From Flavobacteriales bacterium UBA974 (GTDB taxonomy: Bacteria; Bacteroidota; Bacteroidia; Flavobacteriales_D; Sanyastnellaceae), in contig DBBW01000006.1 of NCBI GenBank assembly GCA_002292405.1, positions 2,456-18,995 on the forward strand: 16,540 bases of DNA, written 5' to 3'. This document shows, in pieces, positions 1 to 8,704 of this stretch. A program made the translations under genes and the position numbers. Below the pieces are notes generated by a model. It was given only the letters and a program-made list of their open reading frames with translations. It was not told where the DNA came from and ran no database searches. Positions within the stretch are counted from its first letter, which is position 1, and each line of letters begins with the position of its first letter.

Positions 1-2006
1 GAACCATAGCTAAGGATTGTGAGATCTTTTCCAGTGCGGGTTATTTCAGGTTTACCTAGTGCAACTGTGAACTCACCGCAATTAGACGGCATAAATTCTT
101 TTTTACGATATCCATTGAGACATTCTATCACGAGGGCAGGCTCTTCAGCTCTCAGTAAGGTATTGTACATGCCGGCAGCTTGTACCATGTTCCGTGGAAC
201 GCAAACGTGCATTCCGCGTAGGCTTGAGATGATCGCGCCCATTGGAGATCCGCTATGCCAAATACCCTCTAATCTATGACCTCTTGTACGAACAATCAGG
301 GGAGCTTTTTGGCCTCCTGCTGTACGATAACGAACTGTAGCAAGGTCGTCACGGAGAATTTGCAAAGCATAGTACAAGTAATCTAGGTACTGAATTTCAG
401 CGATAGGGCGAAGACCTCTTAGAGACATGCCGATTCCCGACCCAATAATAGTACACTCTCTTATCCCTGTATCTGAAACGCGCTCTTCCCCGAATTTATC
501 CTGCATGCCTTCCATCACCTGATTCACACCTCCAATCCCTCCAACATCCTCCCCGAAAGTAAGTGCATTGGGGTATCTCGTGAAAATTTCTTCGAAGTTT
601 TTCTGTAGTACTTGCCTTCCATCAACTAACTCATCTGAGAAAATTGCTGGTATTTCAGACACTTTAAGTGCACTATCTGCTCCATCAGAATAAAGGCTCG
701 AGCTATATCTGTGCAGCGACTTTACGTTTGCGGATTTAAGCCAAACCTGTAATGCTTTTCTTTCAGGACCATCCTCCCCTGCTGTATCAAGCATAGCATC
801 CCTTAGAGTTGACATCACCTCAGCACGACCAGGATCCATGGCCTTCTCAAGCTTTGCCGCTCTTTTAGAATCATCTCCTTCAACACCGCGCAATAGAGCT
901 ACGGCAGAAGCAACATCTCCATTAATATCAATTCTGAAATTGGTCCAAGCCTCTTTCTGATTCTCCCTCACTTCCTTCTTAGCCTCCTTTCTTATTGCAG
1001 CGAGTTCGTCTTCCGTAGAAGCTCCCTCAAGTAAAAGGAATTTCGCCATTTGGTTTATACAGTCGTACTCAGCGGCCCACGCCATGCGCTCCTTAGATTT
1101 GTATCTCTCATGCGAGCCAGATGTTGAGTGTCCTTGAGGCTGAGTTAACTCTTCTACATGAACGAGGACTGGCGAGTGAGTTTCCCTGCAAATCTTTGCT
1201 GCTTCTTCATAAGTGGCAACTAAAGCAGGATAATCCCAACCTTTTACTCTGAATATCGTGAGTCCGTTAGTGCCTTCCGATTTTTGAAATCCCCGAAGGG
1301 CTTCGGAAATACTCTCTTTCGTAGTATGGTATTTCTTAGGTACAGATATTCCGTATCCGTCATCCCAAACTGACATCAGCATAGGCACCTCAAGCACACA
1401 CGCTGCATTCAAAGTCTCCCAAAAAAGGCCTTGTGATGTACTTGCATCCCCTATCATTCCAAAGGCAATTTCATTTCCTCCATCAGTAAACTTCGCCATT
1501 TTTTTCGCCATTTCTGGCAGAGACTTGTACACCTTACTTGCTTGAGCAAGACCTAAAAGTCGAGGCATCTGAGCAGCAGTAGGACTGAGATCTGAAGAGC
1601 TATTAACATCTGCCATCTGGTCCAACCAATCGCCATCTTCGCTTAAAAATCTAGTGGCAAAATGTCCGCCCATCTGACGCCCGCCGGAAGTTGGTTCTCG
1701 TGTTAAATCGGTATCTCCATACAGAGCTGCGAAATATTGTTGGATATTTATGAGGTTTCTAGCCATCATAAATGTTTGGTCTCTATAGTAGCCACTCCTC
1801 CAGTCACCAGGCCTTACAACTTTAGCGAGTGCAAGCTGACACACCTCCTTTCCATCACCAAATATTCCAAATTTCGCCTTGCCCGTAAGCACCTCTTTCC
1901 TACCTAAAACAGACATTTCGCGACTAACACAAGCCATTCTGTAATCTGACAGCAATATCTCGCGAAAATCAATTTCTAATTCAGGTGTGTTTTTCTCTTC
2001 TTGCAT
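1..2006 (-). CDS. Fused alpha/beta E1 subunit of a 2-oxoacid dehydrogenase complex (3'-truncated by window edge)
   Basis: Thiamine-diphosphate-dependent E1 that decarboxylates a 2-oxoacid and passes the acyl group to lipoyl-E2. 668 residues are visible and the frame is still open at position 1. The alpha half (about residues 15-330) carries GDAST at 186-190 and WDDGYGIS at 214-221. This is the thiamine-diphosphate/magnesium motif, with Asp-Asp in place of the textbook Asn-Asn. The beta half starts near residue 455, with GEDVG at 485-489, the IAEIQYLDY segment from 535 and RTRGHRLEG at 573-581. The ATG at 2006 is chosen because an in-frame stop, which is the stop codon of psuG, lies 33 nt upstream. 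The gene is last in the adk-obg-psuG operon (30-nt gap). The E3 gene lies divergently at 4722; no E2 is in the window. Substrate (pyruvate or branched-chain) cannot be decided. The fused architecture is, from memory, usual in Bacteroidota. Confidence 0.92.
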   Translation of the reverse strand, partial: MQEEKNTPELEIDFREILLSDYRMACVSREMSVLGRKEVLTGKAKFGIFGDGKEVCQLALAKVVRPGDWRSGYYRDQTFMMARNLINIQQYFAALYGDTDLTREPTSGGRQMGGHFATRFLSEDGDWLDQMADVNSSSDLSPTAAQMPRLLGLAQASKVYKSLPEMAKKMAKFTDGGNEIAFGMIGDASTSQGLFWETLNAACVLEVPMLMSVWDDGYGISVPKKYHTTKESISEALRGFQKSEGTNGLTIFRVKGWDYPALVATYEEAAKICRETHSPVLVHVEELTQPQGHSTSGSHERYKSKERMAWAAEYDCINQMAKFLLLEGASTEDELAAIRKEAKKEVRENQKEAWTNFRIDINGDVASAVALLRGVEGDDSKRAAKLEKAMDPGRAEVMSTLRDAMLDTAGEDGPERKALQVWLKSANVKSLHRYSSSLYSDGADSALKVSEIPAIFSDELVDGRQVLQKNFEEIFTRYPNALTFGEDVGGIGGVNQVMEGMQDKFGEERVSDTGIRECTIIGSGIGMSLRGLRPIAEIQYLDYLYYALQILRDDLATVRYRTAGGQKAPLIVRTRGHRLEGIWHSGSPMGAIISSLRGMHVCVPRNMVQAAGMYNTLLRAEEPALVIECLNGYRKKEFMPSNCGEFTVALGKPEITRTGKDLTILSYG

Positions 2007-2036
2007 CGGCGCGAAGATACGAATTGCGACACTGAG

Positions 2037-2951
2037 TTAGGTAAGGTGAGAATACGCTTTTGCGACCTGCGCTCCTACCCTCGCATTATTCTCAACAAGA
2101 GCAATGTTTGCAGCTAAGCTATCACCTCCTGTAACCTTAGCTACATGAGCTAGGATAAAGGGGGTAATCTCCTTACCGAACACGCCCTTTTTATCAGCCA
2201 ATGCTAGAGCTTCATCTATCGAGGCGTTTATAATATCCGCATCAGCCTCGAACGCTTCAGGAATAGGATTCATAACTAGGATAGAACCATCTATATCACA
2301 ATCCCATTTAGCTTTCATCATAGAAGCAATTTCGTTTGGTGAATCTGCTCTTGCAACGAGTTTAAGACCGCTTTTACGAGTGTAAAATGCTGGTAGATCA
2401 TCTGTTTGGAATCCGATGACTGGAACTCCTTTTGTTTCTAAAACTTCAAGAGTTTTAGGAAGGTCTAAAATCGCTTTAACGCCAGCACTTACAACTGCTA
2501 CATTACCAATCGCAAGCTCCTCTAAATCAGCACTGATATCGAATGTTTTTTCAGCTCCTCTATGAACTCCACCTATTCCCCCTGTTACGAAGACCCTCAC
2601 TCCTGCTCTGTGAGCTGCAATCAAAGTTCCACTTACGGTGGTGGCGCCTATCGCTCCTGAAGCAAGAGCTGTGGGAATATCTCTACGACTCACTTTAAGA
2701 ACACCCTTTTCAGTGGCCAATCTTTCTAAAAGTGCATCACTTATACCCACATGCAGTTTTCCATCAGCAACTGCTACAACAGCTGGAACGCAACCCTCAT
2801 CACGGATAATATCACCTAATTTCCGAGCTGTTTTAACATTCTCTGGATACGGCATCCCGTGAGAAATGATGGTAGATTCTAAAGCAACAATAGGTTTTCC
2901 TGTCCTCAGAGCTGACTTTACTTCATCACTTAAAGTAATTAAATTCGTCAT
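2037..2951 (-). CDS. psuG: Pseudouridine-5'-phosphate glycosidase
   Basis: Cytoplasmic enzyme that reversibly splits pseudouridine 5'-phosphate into uracil and ribose 5-phosphate, a step in pseudouridine salvage. The 304-residue length is normal for the family and the protein is collinear with it. The family signature ALESTIISHGMPYPEN is at 23-38. The metal-site segment FDISADLEEL starts at 137. GVKAILDLPKTLE at 157-169 contains Lys159, which by alignment with the E. coli enzyme (catalytic Lys166) should form the Schiff base with ribose. GFQTDDLPAFY is at 180-190 and the conserved NPIPE loop follows residue 227. The start is an ATG 4 nt after the obg stop, so translation is probably coupled. 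The usual partner, the PfkB-type pseudouridine kinase PsuK, is not in the window, and no nucleoside transporter is adjacent. Identification is firm; the biological reason for its position between obg and E1 is unknown. Confidence 0.95.
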   Translation of the reverse strand: MTNLITLSDEVKSALRTGKPIVALESTIISHGMPYPENVKTARKLGDIIRDEGCVPAVVAVADGKLHVGISDALLERLATEKGVLKVSRRDIPTALASGAIGATTVSGTLIAAHRAGVRVFVTGGIGGVHRGAEKTFDISADLEELAIGNVAVVSAGVKAILDLPKTLEVLETKGVPVIGFQTDDLPAFYTRKSGLKLVARADSPNEIASMMKAKWDCDIDGSILVMNPIPEAFEADADIINASIDEALALADKKGVFGKEITPFILAHVAKVTGGDSLAANIALVENNARVGAQVAKAYSHLT

Positions 2952-2955
2952 ATGA

Positions 2956-4020
2956 TTATTTTACTAAAGGTGGTGGCAAAGGCGCAAAAGGCCCCTTAGA
3001 CAAACCTGTGTCTGGGTTAGCATCCTCAATAGCTGACATCATTAAATCTTTCAACTTATCTATGTTTTTATACGCTACAGAACTAAAGAAGAATGGATCT
3101 AAATCTGGAGCTTCTTTTTTAAGCTCAGCTCTCATATCCTCTTCGAGTTCATCGTCTAAAAGATCAGACTTCGAAACAGCTAATATCCTTTGCTTTGTAA
3201 GCATCTCGGGATTGTACTTTTCGAGTTCATTTAATAAAGTTCTGTACTCTGCAACGATATCATCAGCATCAGCCGGAACCATAAATAGCAATACCGGGTT
3301 TCGTTCAATATGCCTTAAAAATCTAACTCCAAGACCTTTCCCATCTGCGGCACCTTCAATAATCCCAGGGATATCGGCCATAACAAAGGATCTGTCATCT
3401 CTGTAGGCCACCATACCTAAATTAGGTCGAATAGTCGTAAAAGGATAATCCGCAATTTCTGGTTTTGCAGCACTCACAACTGATAAAAGAGTGGATTTTC
3501 CAGCGTTCGGAAATCCAACAAGTCCCACATCACCTAATAGTTTTAGCTCTATAATCTTCCACTCCTCTACACCATCTTGCCCAGGCTGAGCATACTCTGG
3601 ACTTTGATTCGTCGGTGACTTAAAATGATCATTTCCACGACCACCCAGTCCGCCCTTGGCTACAATTGCTGTTTGACCTTCCTCAGTAATCTCACAAACA
3701 ACTTCACCAGTCTCAGCATCTTTAATTATTGAACCTAAAGGGACTTCAATAATCTTATCAATACCATCAGCACCGTGCTTGTGGTTCCCACTCCCTCTTC
3801 CACCATGACCTGCAATTACGTGCTTGCTGTATTTAAGATGCAACAACGTCCATTTATGAGAACTCCCCACTGCGATTATATGTCCTCCCCTTCCCCCATC
3901 ACCTCCATCGGGTCCACCTTTAGAAGTGGTTCTATTACGCATCATGTGAATAGATCCCGCTCCACCCTTTCCAGATCGACAGCATATCTTCACATAATCA
4001 ACAAAATTTTGAATAGCCAT
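2956..4020 (-). CDS. obg: Obg/CgtA GTPase, ribosome-assembly and stress GTPase
   Basis: Essential GTPase that binds the 50S subunit and couples ribosome assembly to growth state. The 354 residues show the glycine-rich Obg fold at about 1-158 (repeated GG motifs such as [12 protein letters not shown] at 35-46 and [11 protein letters not shown] at 123-133). A G domain follows: G1 GFPNAGKS 169-176, G2 [10 protein letters not shown] 191-200, G3 DIPG 216-219, G4 SKSD 283-286 (Ser for the common Asn) and G5 SSV 313-315. The C-terminus is a short Pro-rich end rather than an OCT domain or long acidic tail. The ATG overlaps the adk stop as TAATG, so translation is coupled to adk. It is transcribed from the adk promoter and followed after 4 nt by psuG. 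Confidence 0.97.
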   Translation of the reverse strand: MAIQNFVDYVKICCRSGKGGAGSIHMMRNRTTSKGGPDGGDGGRGGHIIAVGSSHKWTLLHLKYSKHVIAGHGGRGSGNHKHGADGIDKIIEVPLGSIIKDAETGEVVCEITEEGQTAIVAKGGLGGRGNDHFKSPTNQSPEYAQPGQDGVEEWKIIELKLLGDVGLVGFPNAGKSTLLSVVSAAKPEIADYPFTTIRPNLGMVAYRDDRSFVMADIPGIIEGAADGKGLGVRFLRHIERNPVLLFMVPADADDIVAEYRTLLNELEKYNPEMLTKQRILAVSKSDLLDDELEEDMRAELKKEAPDLDPFFFSSVAYKNIDKLKDLMMSAIEDANPDTGLSKGPFAPLPPPLVK

Positions 4021-4586
4021 TATCCTATTTCAGCTACTAAACGTCCTGTGATATCTTCTACAGAACCTAGTCCATTGATGGATTTAAACTTACCAGCTTT
4101 CTTATAAAAATTAGCAACGGGAGCTGTCTCAGCGTTGTAAACATCAATTCGATTTTGAATCACAGAAGGGTCTGCATCATCTGCACGTCCACTTGTTTCA
4201 GCGCGGGCTAAGAGTCTTTTCTTCAACTCTTCCACCTCAACTTCAAGAGCTAGCATCGACTCAACTGAAACTCCTCGTCCCTCTAGAAATTTATCCAAAG
4301 CCACAGCCTGAGCAGTAGTCCTTGGGAATCCATCGAAAATAAATCCTTTTGCATCAGGATGCTTCTCTACCTCCTGTTCAAGCATAGATATTGTAACTTC
4401 ATCCGGAACTAATTCCCCTTTATCCATATAGGATTGAGCAAGTTTACCTAGCTCTGTACCACCTTTAATATGAATCCTAAACACATCACCTGTGCTTAAA
4501 TGCACAAGATTATAATGCGCTACTAAAAATGCGCTTTGCGTTCCTTTTCCTGCGCCTGGAGGACCAAACAATACTAAATTTTTCAT
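4020..4586 (-). CDS. adk: Adenylate kinase, short-lid type
   Basis: Interconverts ATP + AMP and 2 ADP in the cytoplasm. The 188 residues contain the P-loop GPPGAGKGT at 8-16, the AMP-site segment STGDVFR at 31-37, FDGFPRT at 84-90, and an Arg-rich region around [10 protein letters not shown] at 128-137. The LID is short: the zinc-finger-like insertion of long adenylate kinases is absent, giving the 188-residue rather than about 215-residue form. It is first in the adk-obg-psuG-E1 operon and divergent from the E3 gene. The ATG at 4586 follows a TACCTTTG promoter element by 16 nt, implying a short leader. No Shine-Dalgarno is evident, as is common in this phylum. Confidence 0.97.
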   Translation of the reverse strand: MKNLVLFGPPGAGKGTQSAFLVAHYNLVHLSTGDVFRIHIKGGTELGKLAQSYMDKGELVPDEVTISMLEQEVEKHPDAKGFIFDGFPRTTAQAVALDKFLEGRGVSVESMLALEVEVEELKKRLLARAETSGRADDADPSVIQNRIDVYNAETAPVANFYKKAGKFKSINGLGSVEDITGRLVAEIG

Positions 4587-4602
4587 AATTAGAATTATGC
4601 CG

Positions 4603-4610
4603 CAAAGGTA
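4603..4610 (-). promoter_or_regulatory. Bacteroidota -7 element TACCTTTG for the adk operon
   Basis: On the minus strand TACCTTTG matches the Bacteroidota -7 consensus TAnnTTTG exactly and is followed by GC, a common extension. Start of transcription is expected about 4 nt further on, giving a leader of roughly 13 nt before the adk ATG. No good TTG is found 17-23 nt upstream; the nearest match at that distance is GTG. Confidence 0.55.
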
Positions 4611-4651
4611 ATGTCCAAGGCATGGAACACACTGACATAGATTGACGCATT

Positions 4652-4678
4652 AAAATAACCAACTACCAACTAACTTTG
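4652..4678 (+). promoter_or_regulatory. Promoter of the dihydrolipoyl dehydrogenase gene (TTG-N16-TAACTTTG)
   Basis: TTG at 4652-4654 and TAACTTTG at 4671-4678 fit the Bacteroidota promoter pattern, with a 16-nt spacer slightly under the usual 17-23. Expected transcription start is near 4682, leaving about a 40-nt leader before the ATG at 4722. It faces away from the adk promoter in the same 135-nt intergenic region. Confidence 0.6.
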
Positions 4679-4721
4679 CACTTCCAATATTCAGCAACAT
4701 CTTCTAACAATCGAATCTAAT

Positions 4722-6110
4722 ATGAAGTACGACGTAATCGTTTTAGGAAGTGGCCCTGGAGGCTACGTGACTGCAATTCGCGCATCTCAACTTGGTCTTA
4801 AGACGGCTGTGATTGAGCGTGAATCACTTGGTGGTATTTGTCTTAATTGGGGATGTATACCCACTAAAGCTCTTCTAAAAAGCGCCAATGTATTCGACTA
4901 CATTAAGAACGCTGAAGACTACGGAATTCAAGTTGCAGAACCTAAAGCAGACTTCGGAGGTATGGTCGCTCGCTCACGTGGAGTTGCAGATGGAATGTCT
5001 AAAGGAGTAACCTTCCTTCTAAAGAAGAACAAAGTTGATGTGATTATGGGAACTGGGAAAGTCCTAGCTGGAAAACGTATAGAAGTTACCCCTAACGATG
5101 GCGGTACTCAAGTTCTTGAGGCAGCAAACATCATCATAGCAACAGGTGCTAGATCACGACAACTTCCCAACTTAACTCAAGATGGAAATAAGATCATCGG
5201 ATACCGAGAGGCTATGACGTTAAAATCCCAACCAAAGAAAATGGTTGTCGTGGGTTCAGGAGCTATCGGAGTCGAATTCGCGTACTTCTACAATTCTATC
5301 GGAACGGATGTAACCATAGTTGAATACATGGATGGAATTGTTCCTGTAGAAGACAAGGAAGTTGGAAAGCAACTTCAAAAATCTCTCAAGAAGCAAGGAA
5401 TCACAATAAAAACTTCATCAGAAGTCACTTCAGTTGACACTTCGGGTAGCGGATGTAAAGTTTCTGTTAAGACAAAAAAAGGTGATGAGGTAATCGATTG
5501 CGATATTGTACTTAGTGCAGTGGGAGTCGTCGCAAATATCGAAGACATAGGACTTGAAGATGTAGGGATCGCAACAGACAAAGGCAAGATTCTTGTTGAC
5601 GAGTTCTACATGAGTAACATCCCTGGATATTTCGCGATTGGCGATTGTGTACCAGGCCAAGCTTTAGCTCACGTAGCTTCCGCTGAAGGCATCATATGTG
5701 TTGAGAAAATTGCTGGACAATCACCCGAAGCTCTTGACTACGATAACATTCCTGGATGCACGTACTGCTTCCCTGAGGTAGCAAGCGTAGGTATGACTGA
5801 GCAAGCTGCTAAAGATGCTGGATACGACATCAAAGTGGGTAAGTTTCCCTTCTCAGCTTCTGGAAAAGCTAGCGCAGCTGGCCACAAAGATGGTTTCGTG
5901 AAATTAATTTTTGATGCTAAATACGGCGAGCTTTTAGGCGGCCATATGATAGGCGCTAACGTAACTGAAATGGTTGCAGAGCTCGTAGCCGTTAGAAAAT
6001 TAGAAACAACGGGGCATGAACTTATAAAAACCGTACACCCCCATCCCACTCTTTCAGAAGCTATTATGGAGGCGGCGGCGGCAGCTTATGATGAGGTGAT
6101 ACACTTATAA
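4722..6110 (+). CDS. lpdA: Dihydrolipoyl dehydrogenase (E3)
   Basis: Flavoenzyme that reoxidises dihydrolipoamide of 2-oxoacid dehydrogenase and glycine cleavage complexes with NAD+. The 462 residues are full length. FAD-binding GSGPGG is at 9-14, and the redox disulfide lies in GGICLNWGCIPTK (Cys40 and Cys45). NAD-binding GSGAIG is at 178-183, the second FAD site AIGDC at 305-309, and the C-terminal interface motif HPHPTLSE at 439-446 supplies catalytic His441 and Glu446. All catalytic residues are present. It is divergent from the adk-obg-psuG-E1 operon, so E1 and E3 are close together but on separate transcripts. E2 must be encoded elsewhere. The next gene starts 36 nt downstream on the same strand without an obvious promoter, so some read-through is possible. 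Confidence 0.96.
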   Translation: MKYDVIVLGSGPGGYVTAIRASQLGLKTAVIERESLGGICLNWGCIPTKALLKSANVFDYIKNAEDYGIQVAEPKADFGGMVARSRGVADGMSKGVTFLLKKNKVDVIMGTGKVLAGKRIEVTPNDGGTQVLEAANIIIATGARSRQLPNLTQDGNKIIGYREAMTLKSQPKKMVVVGSGAIGVEFAYFYNSIGTDVTIVEYMDGIVPVEDKEVGKQLQKSLKKQGITIKTSSEVTSVDTSGSGCKVSVKTKKGDEVIDCDIVLSAVGVVANIEDIGLEDVGIATDKGKILVDEFYMSNIPGYFAIGDCVPGQALAHVASAEGIICVEKIAGQSPEALDYDNIPGCTYCFPEVASVGMTEQAAKDAGYDIKVGKFPFSASGKASAAGHKDGFVKLIFDAKYGELLGGHMIGANVTEMVAELVAVRKLETTGHELIKTVHPHPTLSEAIMEAAAAAYDEVIHL

Positions 6111-6146
6111 GTTGTAATTTACCATCTTATATAATCCTATACTTTT

Positions 6147-7562
6147 ATGATGACGAAAACTTACACCTTTTCCTTTGTGACTTTACTGCTTGCTATGACT
6201 ACCTATACAAGCACTTTGGCCCAAACAGCTGAACTCCTAAGTTCATACACTTCTGATAACATTGCTAATATGGCTACTTATTTTCAACTTCCTGCCAGTG
6301 TTTATACAGCTGAGTATGGTGTAGATGCATACCGAGTTACTTACGAGATGCCCTATCTCGATAGCACGATAACAGTAAGTGGAGCAATGTTCATTCCTAT
6401 TGGGACTGACAAGGGATGTTCTTTGCCAGTGATTACATACATGCACGGCACAATTTTCAAACGGACTGATGCCCCTTCATTTTTATCAGGTGAGGGTAGT
6501 TTAGGATACTTAATGTCAAGTCCTGGCTACATTACTCTTATGCCAGACTACGTTGGACTTGGAATTTCAGACCTGATGCATCCATATGTACACGCTCAAT
6601 CTGAAGCAGATGCAGGAGTGTACTTACTTCAAGCAGCAGAGACACTTGGGTTAGAATTGGGATTCAGCTTTGACGATGAATTTTACTCAACAGGATATTC
6701 ACAAGGTGGTCATGCTTCAATGGCTTTTTCGAGAGAACTACAAGAAAACTGGTCTGAAGAATATCCTTTAACTGCTTCAGCTCCTCTAAGCGGTCCTTAT
6801 GACATTTCTGGAACTCAATCTATTCAAATAGCTGAAAGTGACACTTACTCAAACCCAGCTTATATAGCATACAATATCATAGGCTGGAATAGCTACTACG
6901 GAAATATATACGAAGACTTAAGCGAAATTTTCCAAGAGCCTTACGCAACAGGTTTACCCGCACTGTTCGATGGTGATACTGATGCCGCTACAATTAACGC
7001 ATACCTTCCTGATTTACTTAGCGATATGCTTCAACAAGGTATCATAGAAGAACTAACCAACAACCCTGACCACCCATTCAACATCGCAGCTCAGGACAAT
7101 GACGTCTACCAATGGGTCCCTCTTTCACCGATGAAAATGTACTATTGTACAGAAGACGAACAGGTTTTCTATCAGAATGCCCTTGTTGCAGAAGAATGGA
7201 TGAATGCAAATGGAGCAACTAGTGTGGTAACTTCAAATGGAGGGGCACTTGATCATGGAGACTGTGCTGGACCAGCAATTATCGGTGGTATGCTGTGGAT
7301 GCAAACATACCATCAAGAATGTGAAAGTGTTGAAGTCAATGAAATCGATGAATTCGTTTGGTCTATAGCTCCTAACCCAGCGATAAATGGAATAACAACT
7401 CTTCATGGTTTACCATTAAATGTAAAATGGAAAGTCCGAGATCTTGCCGGAAGAATGATTCAAATTGGAGAAGGTGTCTCTATCAATTTTTCAGGATTCT
7501 CTGAGGGAATGTTCTTGATTGAAACTGAAAAGTGGGGAACAAAAAGAGTGCTCTTAAACTAA
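6147..7562 (+). CDS. Secreted alpha/beta hydrolase (lipase/esterase-like) with type IX secretion sorting domain
   Basis: Predicted exported hydrolase of 471 residues. The signal peptide covers about 1-25 (hydrophobic FSFVTLLLAM, cleavage near TLAQ). The alpha/beta hydrolase core has YMHGT at 98-102 (oxyanion region), MPDYVGLGISD at 132-142, and the nucleophile elbow GYSQGG at 183-188 with Ser185. Asp337 in YCTEDE and His370 in ALDHGDC are likely to complete the triad. Residues about 404-471 form a Por/type A sorting domain: IAPNPAING start, VRDLAGRMI middle and LIETEKWGTKRVLLN end. It is therefore expected to cross the outer membrane by type IX secretion and be surface-attached or released. 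Overall it resembles the secretory lipase/esterase group, but the substrate is unknown. The start could also be the second of two consecutive ATGs (6150). It converges on the next gene with a 4-nt overlap of ends. Confidence 0.85.
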   Translation: MMTKTYTFSFVTLLLAMTTYTSTLAQTAELLSSYTSDNIANMATYFQLPASVYTAEYGVDAYRVTYEMPYLDSTITVSGAMFIPIGTDKGCSLPVITYMHGTIFKRTDAPSFLSGEGSLGYLMSSPGYITLMPDYVGLGISDLMHPYVHAQSEADAGVYLLQAAETLGLELGFSFDDEFYSTGYSQGGHASMAFSRELQENWSEEYPLTASAPLSGPYDISGTQSIQIAESDTYSNPAYIAYNIIGWNSYYGNIYEDLSEIFQEPYATGLPALFDGDTDAATINAYLPDLLSDMLQQGIIEELTNNPDHPFNIAAQDNDVYQWVPLSPMKMYYCTEDEQVFYQNALVAEEWMNANGATSVVTSNGGALDHGDCAGPAIIGGMLWMQTYHQECESVEVNEIDEFVWSIAPNPAINGITTLHGLPLNVKWKVRDLAGRMIQIGEGVSINFSGFSEGMFLIETEKWGTKRVLLN

Positions 7563-8401
7563 GGTTTAACTCTTAAAAGGGTGATGTGCATGCACCCTCC
7601 TTCAGGAATGATTAAAATTCTCCCTTCTTTTTGATACCGTAGAAGTAGTTTTTGCATCTCACGAGTGGGGCGGTTACAATTATCGTCTTCGTTTGCTCTA
7701 TCCATAAAAGCAATATCGAAAGAAGCACCATAACTATGAGTTGATAGACTTTTGGTGGCGTTTCTATTTCTTCTTCGTAGGCTTCTTTGTTGATGATCGG
7801 TCCTGGTCATAGAAGTTACTCTAAACACAGTTCCTTCAGAATCTGTGCCTTTTAAAGCATCCGCATAGTCATGCCCCATATTTTCCAAAAGATCTCTAAC
7901 CTCTGGGAGGAGAACAGCTTTACTGTATTTAAGTCTATCGATTCTATACCCCCGTCCATCTGACACCTCAACAAGTTTATTTACACTTAAACCATATGCC
8001 AACTCAGAATCATTTTTTACAAAAAAACTACTGGGTAAAGAACGCGCTGCCGACTGATGTCTTGTATAGGGGTTTTTAGGGACTCTTATGGTTTTCTTAC
8101 AGCAGCTACAGGGCAGTAAAGATCCTAACTTTACATCTTTAGTCTTTGGCTCCACAACATCTTCACTGAATACAAATTCATTATTGGATTTCTCCTCTGG
8201 AGCCACAGCTAGTTCCTTTTCAGGTAGATTATACCCCTTTAATTTAGAAATAGGTTCCGGATGAGACAAGTATTTTTTTTGTTGTGATGGCGTTTCATCA
8301 TCACTTACTAGAGCAACAACACCACTAGAGCAACCAATTAATATAATCGCAACTAATATGATCCTATCCCATCTGAAATCTCGATCTACACTTGTACCCA
8401 T
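7559..8401 (-). CDS. DUF5715-like, peptidase M15-fold putative lipoprotein
   Basis: A 280-residue protein if begun at the ATG at 8401. The same frame can be extended three codons to a TTG at 8410, but an ATG is preferred, and a promoter-like GAAATTTG ends 6 nt before it. The N-terminus has a hydrophobic stretch (IILVAIILIGCSSG) with a lipobox-like LIGC at 21-24, so it is either a lipoprotein or a single-pass membrane protein. A Cys cluster PCSCCKK sits at 97-103. The C-terminal domain has RVTSMTRTD from 194 and STHSYGASFD at 220-229 ending with Asp229, then GGCMHITL with His272. This matches the zinc-ligand layout (HxxGxxxD...H) of M15/VanY/hedgehog-type peptidases, with His222, Asp229 and His272 as ligands. 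The likely role is in cell-wall or peptide metabolism; activity is not proven. The 3' end overlaps the convergent hydrolase gene by 4 nt. Confidence 0.75.
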   Translation of the reverse strand: MGTSVDRDFRWDRIILVAIILIGCSSGVVALVSDDETPSQQKKYLSHPEPISKLKGYNLPEKELAVAPEEKSNNEFVFSEDVVEPKTKDVKLGSLLPCSCCKKTIRVPKNPYTRHQSAARSLPSSFFVKNDSELAYGLSVNKLVEVSDGRGYRIDRLKYSKAVLLPEVRDLLENMGHDYADALKGTDSEGTVFRVTSMTRTDHQQRSLRRRNRNATKSLSTHSYGASFDIAFMDRANEDDNCNRPTREMQKLLLRYQKEGRILIIPEGGCMHITLLRVKP

Positions 8402-8527
8402 AACATACAAATTTCAAGAAAACACTTCACTTTAAAGACGAGCCCTTCATAATTTTGCTCACTCTAAACTGTTGAAAGTCTTGAGTAACTATCTTGCATT
8501 AATCATTACCAGAGAAAAAACATAAAA

Positions 8528-8704
8528 ATGAAACTTATTTTTTGGACTGTTTTAAGTAGAATTAATAAACGAATACTTCCTAAAATACATAGGCGACCTG
8601 ATTTATTAAAGCTATCTCCTTTAGATAAGGCGATCGTTGTATGGAAAATAGTTGTTACCTACAATTATTTAGACGCATCTAGAGACAGGAATGTAATCAA
8701 ATGA
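8528..8704 (+). CDS. Small basic conserved-looking protein (58 aa)
   Basis: ATG at 8528 opens a 58-codon frame closing with TGA at 8702-8704. The product is basic: RINKRILPKIHRRP at 11-24 is rich in Arg and Lys, followed by LLKLSPLDKAIVVWK at 26-40, predicted amphipathic helical, and VVTYNYLD at 42-49. The pattern INKxxLP...LxKLSxLxKAIVxWxxxVTxNxLD resembles, from memory, a family of 50-60 residue Flavobacteriia proteins, some mislabelled SsrA-binding protein in databases. No signal peptide or known domain is evident. It explains most of an otherwise empty 371-nt gap. A TATCTTG element at 8490-8496, one base short of the -7 consensus, lies upstream. Function unknown; I infer a real gene from composition and the recalled pattern. 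Confidence 0.55.
   Translation: MKLIFWTVLSRINKRILPKIHRRPDLLKLSPLDKAIVVWKIVVTYNYLDASRDRNVIK

Noticed and set aside
6104..6113. Palindrome ACTTATAAGT at the lpdA stop codon as a terminator
   Set aside because: No loop, low GC and no T-run.
7579..7597. GGGTG...CACCC inverted repeat at the convergent end of the hydrolase and DUF5715-like genes
   Set aside because: It lies in codons for the conserved Cys-Met-His-Ile segment and has no T-run; coding constraint explains it.
8402..8410. Extension of the DUF5715-like gene to a TTG start at 8410
   Set aside because: An in-frame ATG lies three codons downstream and the promoter-like element overlaps the TTG, so the ATG at 8401 is preferred.
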